64,000 bases of DNA, from assembly GCA_040220455.1 (NCBI GenBank), contig JAVJUS010000132.1:7702-71701 (forward strand), in the 5' to 3' direction. Below, one piece after another: positions 1 to 7,672 of the stretch. Within the stretch, counting starts at the first letter, position 1. Each line of letters starts with the position of its first letter. Position numbers and translations under genes: made by a program. Source of the DNA: JAVJUS01 sp040220455. GTDB lineage: Bacteria; Pseudomonadota; Alphaproteobacteria; DSM-16000; Inquilinaceae. The notes below the pieces were generated by a model. That model saw only the letters and a list, made by a program, of their open reading frames with translations. It was not told where the DNA came from and ran no database searches.

Positions 1-181
1 CGGCATGGAACAGCACGACGCCGAAGGTGCCGCCCAGCAGCAGCAGGGCGACGAAGCGCGTCGACACGTCGCTGGCCAGGGCCAGGGCCAGCAGAAGGAA
101 GCCGGCGAGCGCCGCCAGGACGGCGCCGCGGTCGATCGGCCGGGGGGCGGCGGCCGGGCGGGCCGCGACGGTAGCGGTCAT
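1..181 (-). CDS. YeeE/YedE-family sulfur transport membrane protein (N-terminal part only)
   Basis: The gene starts with ATG at 181 and runs off the left edge, leaving about 60 residues. They comprise a basic, Ala/Pro-rich N-terminus, a hydrophobic helix near residues 22-38, and a second helix containing LLLGGTFGVVLFHA. The Gly-Thr-Phe-Gly-Val-Val-Leu pattern resembles the first repeat of YeeE/YedE (DUF395) proteins, which import thiosulfate or other reduced sulfur. It lies downstream of a rhodanese on the same strand, 164 bases away, a pairing common for this family. The product would sit in the inner membrane. The call rests on a short fragment and on the neighbour. Confidence 0.5.
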   Translation of the reverse strand, partial: MTATVAARPAAAPRPIDRGAVLAALAGFLLLALALASDVSTRFVALLLLGGTFGVVLFHA

Positions 182-345
182 CGCGAAGCTCTCGAACTCT
201 GCGGGGCTCGGTCTCGTGGGGCGGCGTCGTCAGGATGGGGCGGGCCCATCATGGCGCAGCGCCGGCCGGGACGCGAGGGGCCGTCGAGCGGTCCCCGCGC
301 CCCGGCCGAATCGCGATCGAGCGATCGCCCGGGTCAGTTGCCGGC

Positions 346-1284
346 TCAGTTGACGGCCGTGCCGGCGCCGGTCTGGACCGGGCGCCCCTCGCCCGTCCAC
401 TCGACCATCGAGCCGTCGTACATGCGGACATCCGGATTGCCGGCGACCTCGCTGAGCGCGAACCAGCCGACCGACGCCCAGTGGCCGGTATTGCAGAAGG
501 AGATCTGCGCGCCCTCGGGCTCCAGGCCCACCTGCGCGATCAGCGACACCAGCGCGTCGCGGTCGATGACGTCCCGGCCCTCGTCGACGACGAAGGTGGA
601 GTGCGGGACGTTGACCGCCCCCGGCAGCGTGCCCGGCTCGGCCGCCGCGTCGTGCTTGGCGTCGCCGACATACTGCTCGTTCGGCCGGGCGTCGACCAGC
701 GGCACGTCGCCCGCCTCGACCGCCGCGGCGACATCCGCCGTGGTGGCCAGCAGTTCGGGCCGGAACTCGGCCGTGAAGGCGGCCGGCTCCGGCGCGCTCG
801 CCCCGGTCGCGACCGGGTTGGCCGCGTCGGCGGACCAGGCGGACCAGCCGCCCTCCAGGATCGACACGGCGTCGTGGCCGAGCACCTTGAACGTCCAGTA
901 GACGCGCGCCGCGCTGCCGAAGTCGCTCGAGCTGACGCCCGCCGGGACCACGACGACATGGTCGTCGTTGTCGATGCCGAGACCGCCGATCAGCGCTTCC
1001 AGATCCTCGACCGCGGGCATCTTGCCGGGGACGCCGTCGACGGTCGCCCGCCAGCCGTCCCCGGTATAGCTGGAATAGACCGCGCCCGGGACGTGGCCGG
1101 CGGCGAAGGTTTCCGCCGTGCCGCCGTCGATGGCGTTGCGGATGTCGAGGACGACCAGGTCCTCGGCCTCGAGATTGGCGCGGAGCCAGGCCGGATCGAC
1201 CAGCGGGCCGGCGTCCACCGCGAAGGCCGGCGCCGAGGTCGCGAGACCGCCGGCGATCGCGGCGGCGGCGAGAAGCGTGCGCAT
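346..1284 (-). CDS. Exported two-domain rhodanese (thiosulfate sulfurtransferase)
   Basis: The 312-residue protein has a signal peptide (about residues 1-23, cleavage near AFA) followed by two rhodanese domains. The N-terminal domain (about 28-160) has no active cysteine. The C-terminal domain (about 175-305) carries Cys264 in the loop CNTGHWAS, which fits an active sulfurtransferase that takes sulfane sulfur on cysteine. The predicted location is the periplasm. A YeeE/YedE transporter start lies just downstream, so the pair probably handles thiosulfate sulfur at the envelope. The start is chosen because it gives a clean signal peptide. The natural sulfur acceptor cannot be read from sequence. 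Confidence 0.9.
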   Translation of the reverse strand: MRTLLAAAAIAGGLATSAPAFAVDAGPLVDPAWLRANLEAEDLVVLDIRNAIDGGTAETFAAGHVPGAVYSSYTGDGWRATVDGVPGKMPAVEDLEALIGGLGIDNDDHVVVVPAGVSSSDFGSAARVYWTFKVLGHDAVSILEGGWSAWSADAANPVATGASAPEPAAFTAEFRPELLATTADVAAAVEAGDVPLVDARPNEQYVGDAKHDAAAEPGTLPGAVNVPHSTFVVDEGRDVIDRDALVSLIAQVGLEPEGAQISFCNTGHWASVGWFALSEVAGNPDVRMYDGSMVEWTGEGRPVQTGAGTAVN

Positions 1285-1835
1285 GGCGCGTTCCTTTCCC
1301 CATCATTCGACGAAATCCTGAACGGACGACATAGGCCCGCACGCCCGAAAATGCAAGTTTATCTTGTTAAACATTTGATTAGTGTACAAATGATCGTGCG
1401 AGCGACCGATGCGGTTCATGGCCCCATGACAAGATACTCTCTTTCTGGCTGTTAAAACCTTTCAGCGACTTGACATGAAGTTGTGTCTTTGATGGCATGT
1501 CCCCGTGTTGCGATGATCGTTGCCTAGACAATACTACTGTAGGTCGATCGCCGATCGTGCCGGGCTCTGCCGGGTCGTCCCCGTCGCGCGGCCCCCGCAA
1601 GACGGACCGCCGGCGCCCGACCCGCCAATCCGGAGAGACGCAATCTTCAGGTGCCATGCTCCAGATTTTTTACCGCCCCTGTTGCATGCCGACGAGAGGT
1701 CGGGTTGGATGAAGCGCGACCGGATCGGACTCGGAGGATTCGATGGACGCGAGCGCCCGCGGCACGGTGACGCGAGGACCGGCAACGCGACGGCCGGCGA
1801 CGCGACTGCCGGCGACGCGACCGGGGCGCTGAGCC
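1285..1835. other. 551-bp divergent intergenic region with an AT-rich core
   Basis: No convincing gene is present. The region separates the minus-strand rhodanese from the plus-strand LysE gene. Bases 1340-1480 are clearly richer in A and T than the surroundings and hold an inverted repeat GTTTA-N6-TAAAC at 1357-1372, a plausible regulator site for one or both genes. Bases about 1775-1826 contain imperfect 15-bp tandem units around GGCGACGCGAC just before the LysE start. Promoters for both directions presumably lie here, but no clear -35/-10 pair could be fixed by eye. Confidence 0.5.
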
Positions 1836-2438
1836 GTGGTCGATCCGGAACTGCTGGCCTCGCTGATCGTCTTCGCCCTGGTCGGCACGCTGACGCCGGG
1901 CGGCGCGACGATCCTGATCGCGGCGTCGGGCGCCCGGTTCGGCTTCCGCTCGAGCCTGCCGCTGCTTCTGGGCATCGTCATCGGGCTCGCCTCGCTGGTC
2001 GCGCTGGCCGGAGCGGGGATCGGAACGCTCCTGCAATCCGCGCCGGCCTTGCAGACGGCGATGCGGATCGCCGGCTCGGCCTATTTCCTGTGGCTGGCCT
2101 CGAAGATCGCGCGCGCCGGCTCCCCGAACCTGGATCGCGGCGACGCCGCCGAGCCGGAGACGGTGATCTCGGGCCTCGTGCTCCTGTGGCTCAATCCGAA
2201 GGGCTGGACGATGGCGCTCGGCGCCTCGGCCGCCTATTCGGAGTTGGCGCCGAGCCCGGCGACGCTGGCCCTGGTGATGGGCGGCGTGTTCGCCTGCGCG
2301 GCCGGCCTGGCGCTGACCTTCTGGTGCGCCGGCGGACTGATGCTGTCGCGCCTGCTGACCACCGACCGGCAGTGGCGGATCCTCAATATCACGCTGGCGC
2401 TTCTGCTGATCGCGTCGATCGCGCCGATGTGGCTCTGA
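1836..2438 (+). CDS. LysE-family amino acid exporter
   Basis: The 200-residue inner-membrane protein has about six hydrophobic segments and the LysE/RhtB N-terminal pattern (TPGGATILIAASGARFGFR, residues about 18-36) and the mid-protein motif LWLNPKGW (about 115-122). The family exports amino acids and small derivatives. The start is GTG at 1836. It is the first gene of a plus-strand run that continues into a halogenated-amino-acid cluster 184 bases later, so export of that product is a reasonable inference. The substrate cannot be deduced, and the gene may have its own promoter and an unrelated role. Confidence 0.87.
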   Translation: MVDPELLASLIVFALVGTLTPGGATILIAASGARFGFRSSLPLLLGIVIGLASLVALAGAGIGTLLQSAPALQTAMRIAGSAYFLWLASKIARAGSPNLDRGDAAEPETVISGLVLLWLNPKGWTMALGASAAYSELAPSPATLALVMGGVFACAAGLALTFWCAGGLMLSRLLTTDRQWRILNITLALLLIASIAPMWL

Positions 2439-2622
2439 AGTCGCGGGCCGACGCCGCCCGGCCGCCGAGCCCTCGACCCGCGGGTTCGCCGACGCCGGCG
2501 ACCCGGTCTCTCGCCCCTCGTTCCTGCTCCCGCCCAGGCACGCGCCCTGCCGAGGCGGGTCCCCCGACCCCCCGACCCTGACGACCGACCGATCCGCTCG
2601 GCCGGGAAGGTGGAGATACGCC

Positions 2623-3444
2623 ATGGCTGACAATTACAAAGCGCAGATGCTTTACTTCAATGCGCCACCGGTTGAGCGGGAATTCTCGCTCAAGGGCGCA
2701 ATCGACGCGATGATGGCCGACGAGTGCCACGCCATCGTGATGGACGTCGTCCCGGAGAGCGATCTGGAGGACTGGTGGGAGGATGACGGCTTCGCGACCT
2801 CCCCGTTCACCTACAACGCCCACCACGCCGGCATCCAGGCGACCGCGGTGACGCTGGGCCAGCTCCAGCGCGAGACGGACGAGGACCTGGTCGTCAAGAC
2901 GGCGGAGTATTTCTCGCTCGCCAGCCGGCTCAATCAAGGCTTGCGCGAGACCAAGTTCGTCAAGTTCTTCGCCGACGGCCTGGACGCCGCGCCGCTGACC
3001 ATCGGGCGCGAATACAACGCCGAGTACCTGATGGCGACCAAGCGGGTCTACGAACCCTTCGACAAGCCGTTCAACTTCGCGCCGCACTGCGACGACATCA
3101 GCTATTCCCGCGACACGACCAACTGGCCGCAGCGGCGGTCCTATACCCACCAGCTGGGCTCCTTCCTGACCATCGAGGGCTCGGCCAACGACGCCGGCAT
3201 GGTGCTCTGGGACAACGTGCCGGAGTCCCGGGCCAAGCTCGACGTGATGAACAAGGAGTACAGGGAGACCGGGACGATCGCGGAGCTCGACGCCTCGGAC
3301 AAGCTGGTCATCAAGCCCCAGCCCGGCCAGCTCACGATCTTCCACTCCAAGCGCATCCACGCCATCGAGCAGTGCCAGTCCCGGCGCCGGACCATGGGCC
3401 TCTTCCTGATCGAGAAGGAAGACGGCTGGAAGTTCTTCGACTAG
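2623..3444 (+). CDS. Fe(II)/2-oxoglutarate-dependent oxygenase, hydroxylase-type site
   Basis: The 273-residue protein shows a facial-triad pattern: His155-Cys-Asp157 (in APHCDDIS) and distal His246 (in KRIHAIEQ), with Arg256 ten residues later as a likely 2-oxoglutarate anchor. Having Asp at the second ligand position predicts hydroxylation or related oxidation, unlike the HXA halogenase encoded 2.9 kb downstream. A GGAG Shine-Dalgarno sequence precedes ATG 2623. It is followed after 20 bases by the aminoacyltransferase gene and probably belongs to the same operon. It may oxidise the free or carrier-bound amino acid. I cannot assign it to a characterised subfamily; a BesD-like fold is one possibility. 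Confidence 0.72.
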   Translation: MADNYKAQMLYFNAPPVEREFSLKGAIDAMMADECHAIVMDVVPESDLEDWWEDDGFATSPFTYNAHHAGIQATAVTLGQLQRETDEDLVVKTAEYFSLASRLNQGLRETKFVKFFADGLDAAPLTIGREYNAEYLMATKRVYEPFDKPFNFAPHCDDISYSRDTTNWPQRRSYTHQLGSFLTIEGSANDAGMVLWDNVPESRAKLDVMNKEYRETGTIAELDASDKLVIKPQPGQLTIFHSKRIHAIEQCQSRRRTMGLFLIEKEDGWKFFD

Positions 3445-3464
3445 ACCGAGAATACCGGGACCCC

Positions 3465-4391
3465 ATGGACGAGACCGCGCCCCCCGCCGCGCCTCAGCGG
3501 CCGGCCCCCCGTCCGGCCCCTGCGACGGCCGTCCCCGGCCTCCACGCCCTGTCGCTGGAGAGCCGGGACGGCACGCCGATCGCGGTGTTCCGGACCGACA
3601 TGGCGCCGGACCGGCCGACGATCGTGCTGGCGCTGCCCTTCGGGCTGCGCCACGCGGCGGCGGCCGGATTCTTCGCCGCCGTCGCGGGCCGGTACAACGT
3701 GGTGACCTGGGAGTCGCGGTTCGTCCTGAATTTCGACGGCCCGTCGGAGACCGAGACGATCACGGCCGACCTCCACGCCGACGACCTGCTCGCCGTCATC
3801 GACAGCTTCGACCTGGCCCCGGCCGACGTGGTCGGCTACTGCTCGGGCGCCGGCATCGCGCTCGTCGCTGCGGCGCGCGAGCCCCGGCGGATCGGCCGGC
3901 TGACGCTGGTCTGCGGCGAGTTCATGCTGCCGCCCTCGGCCTGCCGGCAGAGCGGATTCCAGCGCGAGGTCGCCGTCGTCCTGCCGGCCGCCGCGAGCAG
4001 CCGCGACGACGCCGCGATGCTGCAGGAGAAGATCGCCGACGGCGCAAAACCGGCGACCCACGAATTCCACGACTTCGTCGCCCTGCCCTTCTCGACGGGC
4101 GAGCATCTCTACCGATTCGGGCGCAACTACCTGGCCTACCGGGCAGTGGACATGCTGGCGACGGCCGCGACCGTGCCGCACGAGGCGCTGGTCATCGCCA
4201 CACGCCGGGACGAGCAGGTGCCGCTGGACAATGCGGCCATCGTCGCCGGCTGCCTGCCCGGCGCGGGCGAGCCGGTCGTCCTCGACGGCGATCATTACGA
4301 GCTGTGCCGCGGCAATCCCGACATCACGGCCGAGTTGGACCGGTTCCTGGCCGCCTCCGGGCGACCCGCGCCGGCCGGACGGCCCGCCTGA
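3465..4391 (+). CDS. Alpha/beta-hydrolase-fold aminoacyltransferase with Cys nucleophile (SyrC/CmaE-like)
   Basis: The 308-residue alpha/beta-hydrolase-fold protein has the elbow G124-Y-C126-S-G128, placing Cys rather than Ser in the GxSxG position. Asp249 (RRDEQVP) and His277 (DGDHYE) can complete the triad. SyrC (syringomycin) and CmaE (coronamic acid) use such a Cys to shuttle aminoacyl groups between phosphopantetheinyl carrier proteins. Two carrier proteins, an adenylation domain and a SyrB2-type halogenase lie directly downstream, which strongly supports the same role here. A Pro/Ala-rich leader of about 22 residues precedes the fold. ATG 3465 is chosen because it lies 20 bases after the previous stop. 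A thioesterase role is the alternative. Confidence 0.8.
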   Translation: MDETAPPAAPQRPAPRPAPATAVPGLHALSLESRDGTPIAVFRTDMAPDRPTIVLALPFGLRHAAAAGFFAAVAGRYNVVTWESRFVLNFDGPSETETITADLHADDLLAVIDSFDLAPADVVGYCSGAGIALVAAAREPRRIGRLTLVCGEFMLPPSACRQSGFQREVAVVLPAAASSRDDAAMLQEKIADGAKPATHEFHDFVALPFSTGEHLYRFGRNYLAYRAVDMLATAATVPHEALVIATRRDEQVPLDNAAIVAGCLPGAGEPVVLDGDHYELCRGNPDITAELDRFLAASGRPAPAGRPA

Positions 4392-4410
4392 CCGAGGCCC
4401 GGAGACGACG

Positions 4411-5979
4411 ATGCCCGCCCCGACCTCTTCCTCCTCGCCGCCTTCGGCCGTCCCGCCGGGCCGGCAGACGGTCGACGCACGCTTCCGGGTCCAGGCCGCG
4501 CACACGCCGGGTGCCACGGCGCTGGTCGGCGCGCGCGAGCGCCTGACCTATGCCGAGCTCGACCGGCGCACCGACCGGCTGGCCGGGCTGCTGGCCGGGC
4601 GCGGCGTCAAGGCGGGCGACGTGGTCCTGATGTCGCTGCCCCGCTCGGTCGAGGCGATCGTGGCGATGATCGCCGTCGTCAAGCTGGGCGCCGCCTTCGC
4701 CCCGATCGACCCGAGCTACCCGGCGGCGGTCAAGCAGCGCTTCGTCACCGATGCCGCGGCGCGCCACGCGGTCGTCGGCGAAGCCGGCGACGCGGCGCTC
4801 GCCGAGGCCGGGGTCGACTGCGTCGATGTCTGCGACACCGCGGCGATCGACGCCTTTCCGCCGGAGCCGGAGACCGACGCCCACGGCCCGGACGCGCCGA
4901 TCTATATCATGTTCACCTCGGGCAGCACGGGCACGCCGAAGGGCGTCGTGGTGCCCCATCGCGGCGTGACCCGGCTGGTGCTGGCGGCGAACTACGTCAC
5001 CGTCGACCCGGGCGACGCGATCCTGCAGCTCTCGCCCATCACCTTCGACGCCTCGACCTTCGAGATCTGGGGCGCGCTGCTCAACGGCGCCCGGCTGGTG
5101 GTCTTCGAGCAGCCCGGCTTCGACCCGAACGCGGTCGCCGAAATCGTCGAGCGCGAGGGCATCACGATCCTGTGGCTGACGGCCGCGCTGTTCCACCTGG
5201 TCGTGCGCAGCTTCCCCGAGCTCCTGGAATCCCTGCGCGTGCTGCTGGCCGGGGGCGACGTGCTCAACCCGGCCGCCGTGCGCGACGTATTGGAGCGGGT
5301 GCCGGGCATCGTCGTGATCAACGGCTACGGCCCGACCGAGAACACGACCTTCACCTGCTGCCACGTCATGACCGCGGCCAATCCCCCGGGCGACGCGGTG
5401 CCGATCGGCCGGCCGATCAGCGGCACCGAGATCCATGTCGTCGACGCCGACGGCCGGCGCGCCAAGCCGGGCGAGCCGGGCGAGCTCTACGCCGGCGGCG
5501 ACGGGGTGGCGCTGGGCTATCTGGCCGCGCCGGAGATCACGGCCCGGTCCTTCGTCACCGCGCCGAATCTGGGACCCGGCACGCTCTATCGCACGGGTGA
5601 CCTGGTCCGCCAGCGCCCCGACGGCGTCGTCGAGTTCCTCGGCCGGGCGGATTCCGTGGTGAAGATCCGCGGCTTCCGCGTCTCGGCCGACGAAGTGCGC
5701 TCGCTCCTGATCGCGGTCCCCGGCGTCGAGGACGCGATCGTCGCCGTGGACGCCGACGCGGCGGGCGAGAAGCACCTGACGGCCGTCGTCCAGGCCCGCG
5801 ACGCGCGCGAGGACATGGCGGCCTACATCCGCGGCGAACTGCGCAAGCAGGCGCCGGCCTTCATGGTCCCCGACCGCATCACCGTGCGCGACCAGCTTCC
5901 CGTTTCGGCCAACGGGAAGGTGGATCGCAAACAGATCTCAGCCAATCCGACGCTCGAAGGAGGAAAGCATGTCCGATAA
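4411..5979 (+). CDS. Stand-alone NRPS adenylation domain, predicted valine-activating
   Basis: The 522-residue protein is a complete A domain with no condensation or carrier domain. Visible cores are A3 (FTSGSTGTPKG, about 168-178), A5 (NGYGPTE, 304-310), A7 (YRTGDL, about 393-398), A8 and the C-terminal A10 lysine (NGKVDRK). Aligning by eye to GrsA gives the pocket residues D213, A214, F217, W255, L279, G281, G305, T313 and F314 plus the A10 Lys, i.e. DAFWLGGTFK. This is one conservative change from the textbook valine code DAFWIGGTFK. It would make Val-AMP and load it on the carrier protein whose gene overlaps its 3' end by 11 bases. The start is ATG 4411 after GGAGACGACG. Confidence 0.92.
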   Translation: MPAPTSSSSPPSAVPPGRQTVDARFRVQAAHTPGATALVGARERLTYAELDRRTDRLAGLLAGRGVKAGDVVLMSLPRSVEAIVAMIAVVKLGAAFAPIDPSYPAAVKQRFVTDAAARHAVVGEAGDAALAEAGVDCVDVCDTAAIDAFPPEPETDAHGPDAPIYIMFTSGSTGTPKGVVVPHRGVTRLVLAANYVTVDPGDAILQLSPITFDASTFEIWGALLNGARLVVFEQPGFDPNAVAEIVEREGITILWLTAALFHLVVRSFPELLESLRVLLAGGDVLNPAAVRDVLERVPGIVVINGYGPTENTTFTCCHVMTAANPPGDAVPIGRPISGTEIHVVDADGRRAKPGEPGELYAGGDGVALGYLAAPEITARSFVTAPNLGPGTLYRTGDLVRQRPDGVVEFLGRADSVVKIRGFRVSADEVRSLLIAVPGVEDAIVAVDADAAGEKHLTAVVQARDAREDMAAYIRGELRKQAPAFMVPDRITVRDQLPVSANGKVDRKQISANPTLEGGKHVR

Positions 5980-6226
5980 TGCCGCCATCGCCGAGACGGT
6001 CCGCGCCATGTGCCTGGAGCGCCTGGGCGTCGACGACCTGAAGGACGACGAGGAGTTCTTCGACCGAGGCGCCAACTCGCTCACCGTCGTCGAGCTCCAG
6101 ATCCAGCTCGAGAAGAAGCTGGAGCTCAAGGTCCCGACCAGCACCCTGATGGCCTCGCCGTCCATCGAGGGCTGGATCGGCGTCTATTCCCAGGCTGCCG
6201 AGCAGGCCAAGACGGCCGCCGAATGA
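5969..6226 (+). CDS. Stand-alone peptidyl carrier protein (first)
   Basis: The 85-residue acidic helical protein has the phosphopantetheine attachment motif DRGANSLTVVELQ, with Ser37 as the modified residue. A perfect Shine-Dalgarno (AAGGAGG) lies inside the 3' end of the adenylation gene, and the start overlaps that gene by 11 bases, so the two are translationally coupled. Together they correspond to the A-T unit that is fused in SyrB1 and CmaA and split in CytC1/CytC2. It most likely carries the aminoacyl thioester that the following halogenase acts on. Confidence 0.92.
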   Translation: MSDNAAIAETVRAMCLERLGVDDLKDDEEFFDRGANSLTVVELQIQLEKKLELKVPTSTLMASPSIEGWIGVYSQAAEQAKTAAE

Positions 6227-6314
6227 CCCCGACCGGCGGCGCGGCGCGGTCGCCCAGGCCGAGAGCCCGCGCCGTCCGCCTCCCGGTTCCGAATCCTGAC
6301 GGAGAATGCCAGAC

Positions 6315-7226
6315 ATGACCGACTTCACCCTGTCGGACGCCGAGATCGCGAAGTTCCGCGAGCAGGGCTTCATCGGCCCGTTCAAGCTGTACGAGCCCGA
6401 GGAGGCCAAGGAGCGCTACAAGCAGATCCGCGCCCAGCTCTTCGACCGGACCCACGCGGTCTACGACCTGGATCCGGCGAGCGCGATCGCCAACTACGAC
6501 CGGCACCTGGACATCGACCTGCTCAGCGAGCACGTCATGCGCTCGGAGATCGTCGACCGGCTCAAGCCGGCGCTGGGTCCGGACATCGTGTGCTGGCGCT
6601 CGGAGATGTTCCCGAAGTATCCGGGCGACGAGGGCACGGACTGGCACCAGGCCGACACCTTCGCCCACGCCTCGGGCGAGCCGCAGATCGTCTGGCCCGG
6701 CGGGTCGGATTTCGGCGGCGCGGTGACCGCCTGGACCGCGCTGACCGACGCCACCGAGGAAAACGGCTGCCTGCGCTTCATCCCCGGCACGCAGGAAGAG
6801 ATGTTCTATGACGAAATGAAGGGGATGAAGTACTCCACCGAGAACGTGAACACCAAGGAGAAGGACGGCATCAAGCGCGGCTTCTTCGGCTATGACTATC
6901 GCAGCCTGCAGAAGGACCCGAACTGGAGGCCTGACGAGAGCCAGGCGGTGTCGATCACGATGAAGGCGGGCGAGTTCGTCATCTTCTGGTCGACGCTGAT
7001 GCACTCCTCCCTGCCCAACATCACCAAGGACAAGACGCGGCTCGGCTTCACCAGCCGCTACGTCCCGGCCTCGGTGCAGGTCTACCCGAACACCGACACG
7101 ATCACCGAGTACGGCTCGACCATCAGCCTCGACCGCTACGGCGTGGTGCTGGTGTCTGGCGAGGACCGGTTCGGCCACAACCGCATGGTCGACCAGAACG
7201 CCCGGGGCTTCCGCTTCGCGGCCTGA
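6315..7226 (+). CDS. Non-haem Fe(II)/2-oxoglutarate halogenase, SyrB2 type
   Basis: The 303-residue protein closely resembles my recollection of SyrB2 along its whole length (for example ANYDRHLD, FPKYPGDEGTDWHQADTF, RGFFGYDYR, FWSTLMH, SRYVP). The key site is His111-Gln-Ala113: in SyrB2 the matching H116-A118 lacks the carboxylate ligand, so chloride can bind iron. Distal His230 and Arg248 match SyrB2 H235 and R254. It should chlorinate an unactivated C-H of an aminoacyl-S-carrier substrate using O2 and 2-oxoglutarate. ATG 6315 is preferred over ATG 6306 because GGAG (6301-6304) is spaced correctly only for the former. Neighbouring genes supply substrate loading. Confidence 0.95.
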   Translation: MTDFTLSDAEIAKFREQGFIGPFKLYEPEEAKERYKQIRAQLFDRTHAVYDLDPASAIANYDRHLDIDLLSEHVMRSEIVDRLKPALGPDIVCWRSEMFPKYPGDEGTDWHQADTFAHASGEPQIVWPGGSDFGGAVTAWTALTDATEENGCLRFIPGTQEEMFYDEMKGMKYSTENVNTKEKDGIKRGFFGYDYRSLQKDPNWRPDESQAVSITMKAGEFVIFWSTLMHSSLPNITKDKTRLGFTSRYVPASVQVYPNTDTITEYGSTISLDRYGVVLVSGEDRFGHNRMVDQNARGFRFAA

Positions 7227-7338
7227 GGCGACGGCGCCCGGGAGCGGCGGCCCGGCCCGAAACCGGGACCTGGCCGCCGCTCCCCCGTTTCTCCCGACTC
7301 CCCCGAACCGACCCCCGAACCGACACGGGAGCGCGACC

Positions 7339-7593
7339 ATGACCGAGACATCCCCGGCAGCCGGCACGGTGCCGGTCGAGACGACCGTGCTGCGCGTCTT
7401 CGCCGAAGTCCTCGGCCGCGACGCCGTGGCGGGCGAGGACGACTTCGTCGAGCTGGGCGGCACCTCGCTGTCCGCCGCGATCGCGGTCTCCAAGCTGGAG
7501 GGCGCCCTGGGCGTCGAGATCCCGCTGCGCCTGCTCATGGAGGACACGCGCATCGGCGCCTTCGCCGAGCGCGTCGGCGCGCTGACCGACTGA
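7339..7593 (+). CDS. Second stand-alone acyl/peptidyl carrier protein
   Basis: The 84-residue carrier protein has the motif DDFVELGGTSLSA, with Ser43 as the phosphopantetheine site. It differs from the first carrier protein in sequence and motif (GGTSL rather than GANSL), so it is not a recent duplicate. A second carrier fits the presence of a Cys aminoacyltransferase, which needs a donor and an acceptor; CmaD plays the acceptor role in coronamic acid synthesis. It lies 112 bases after the halogenase and 79 bases before the deacylase gene. Confidence 0.92.
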   Translation: MTETSPAAGTVPVETTVLRVFAEVLGRDAVAGEDDFVELGGTSLSAAIAVSKLEGALGVEIPLRLLMEDTRIGAFAERVGALTD

Positions 7594-7672
7594 CCCCGGC
7601 GCCGCCCGCCTGCCGAGCGGGGCCGCCCACGGCGCCCCGCCCCTTTTCGCCCGCGCGACCGCGAGGCCGGCC

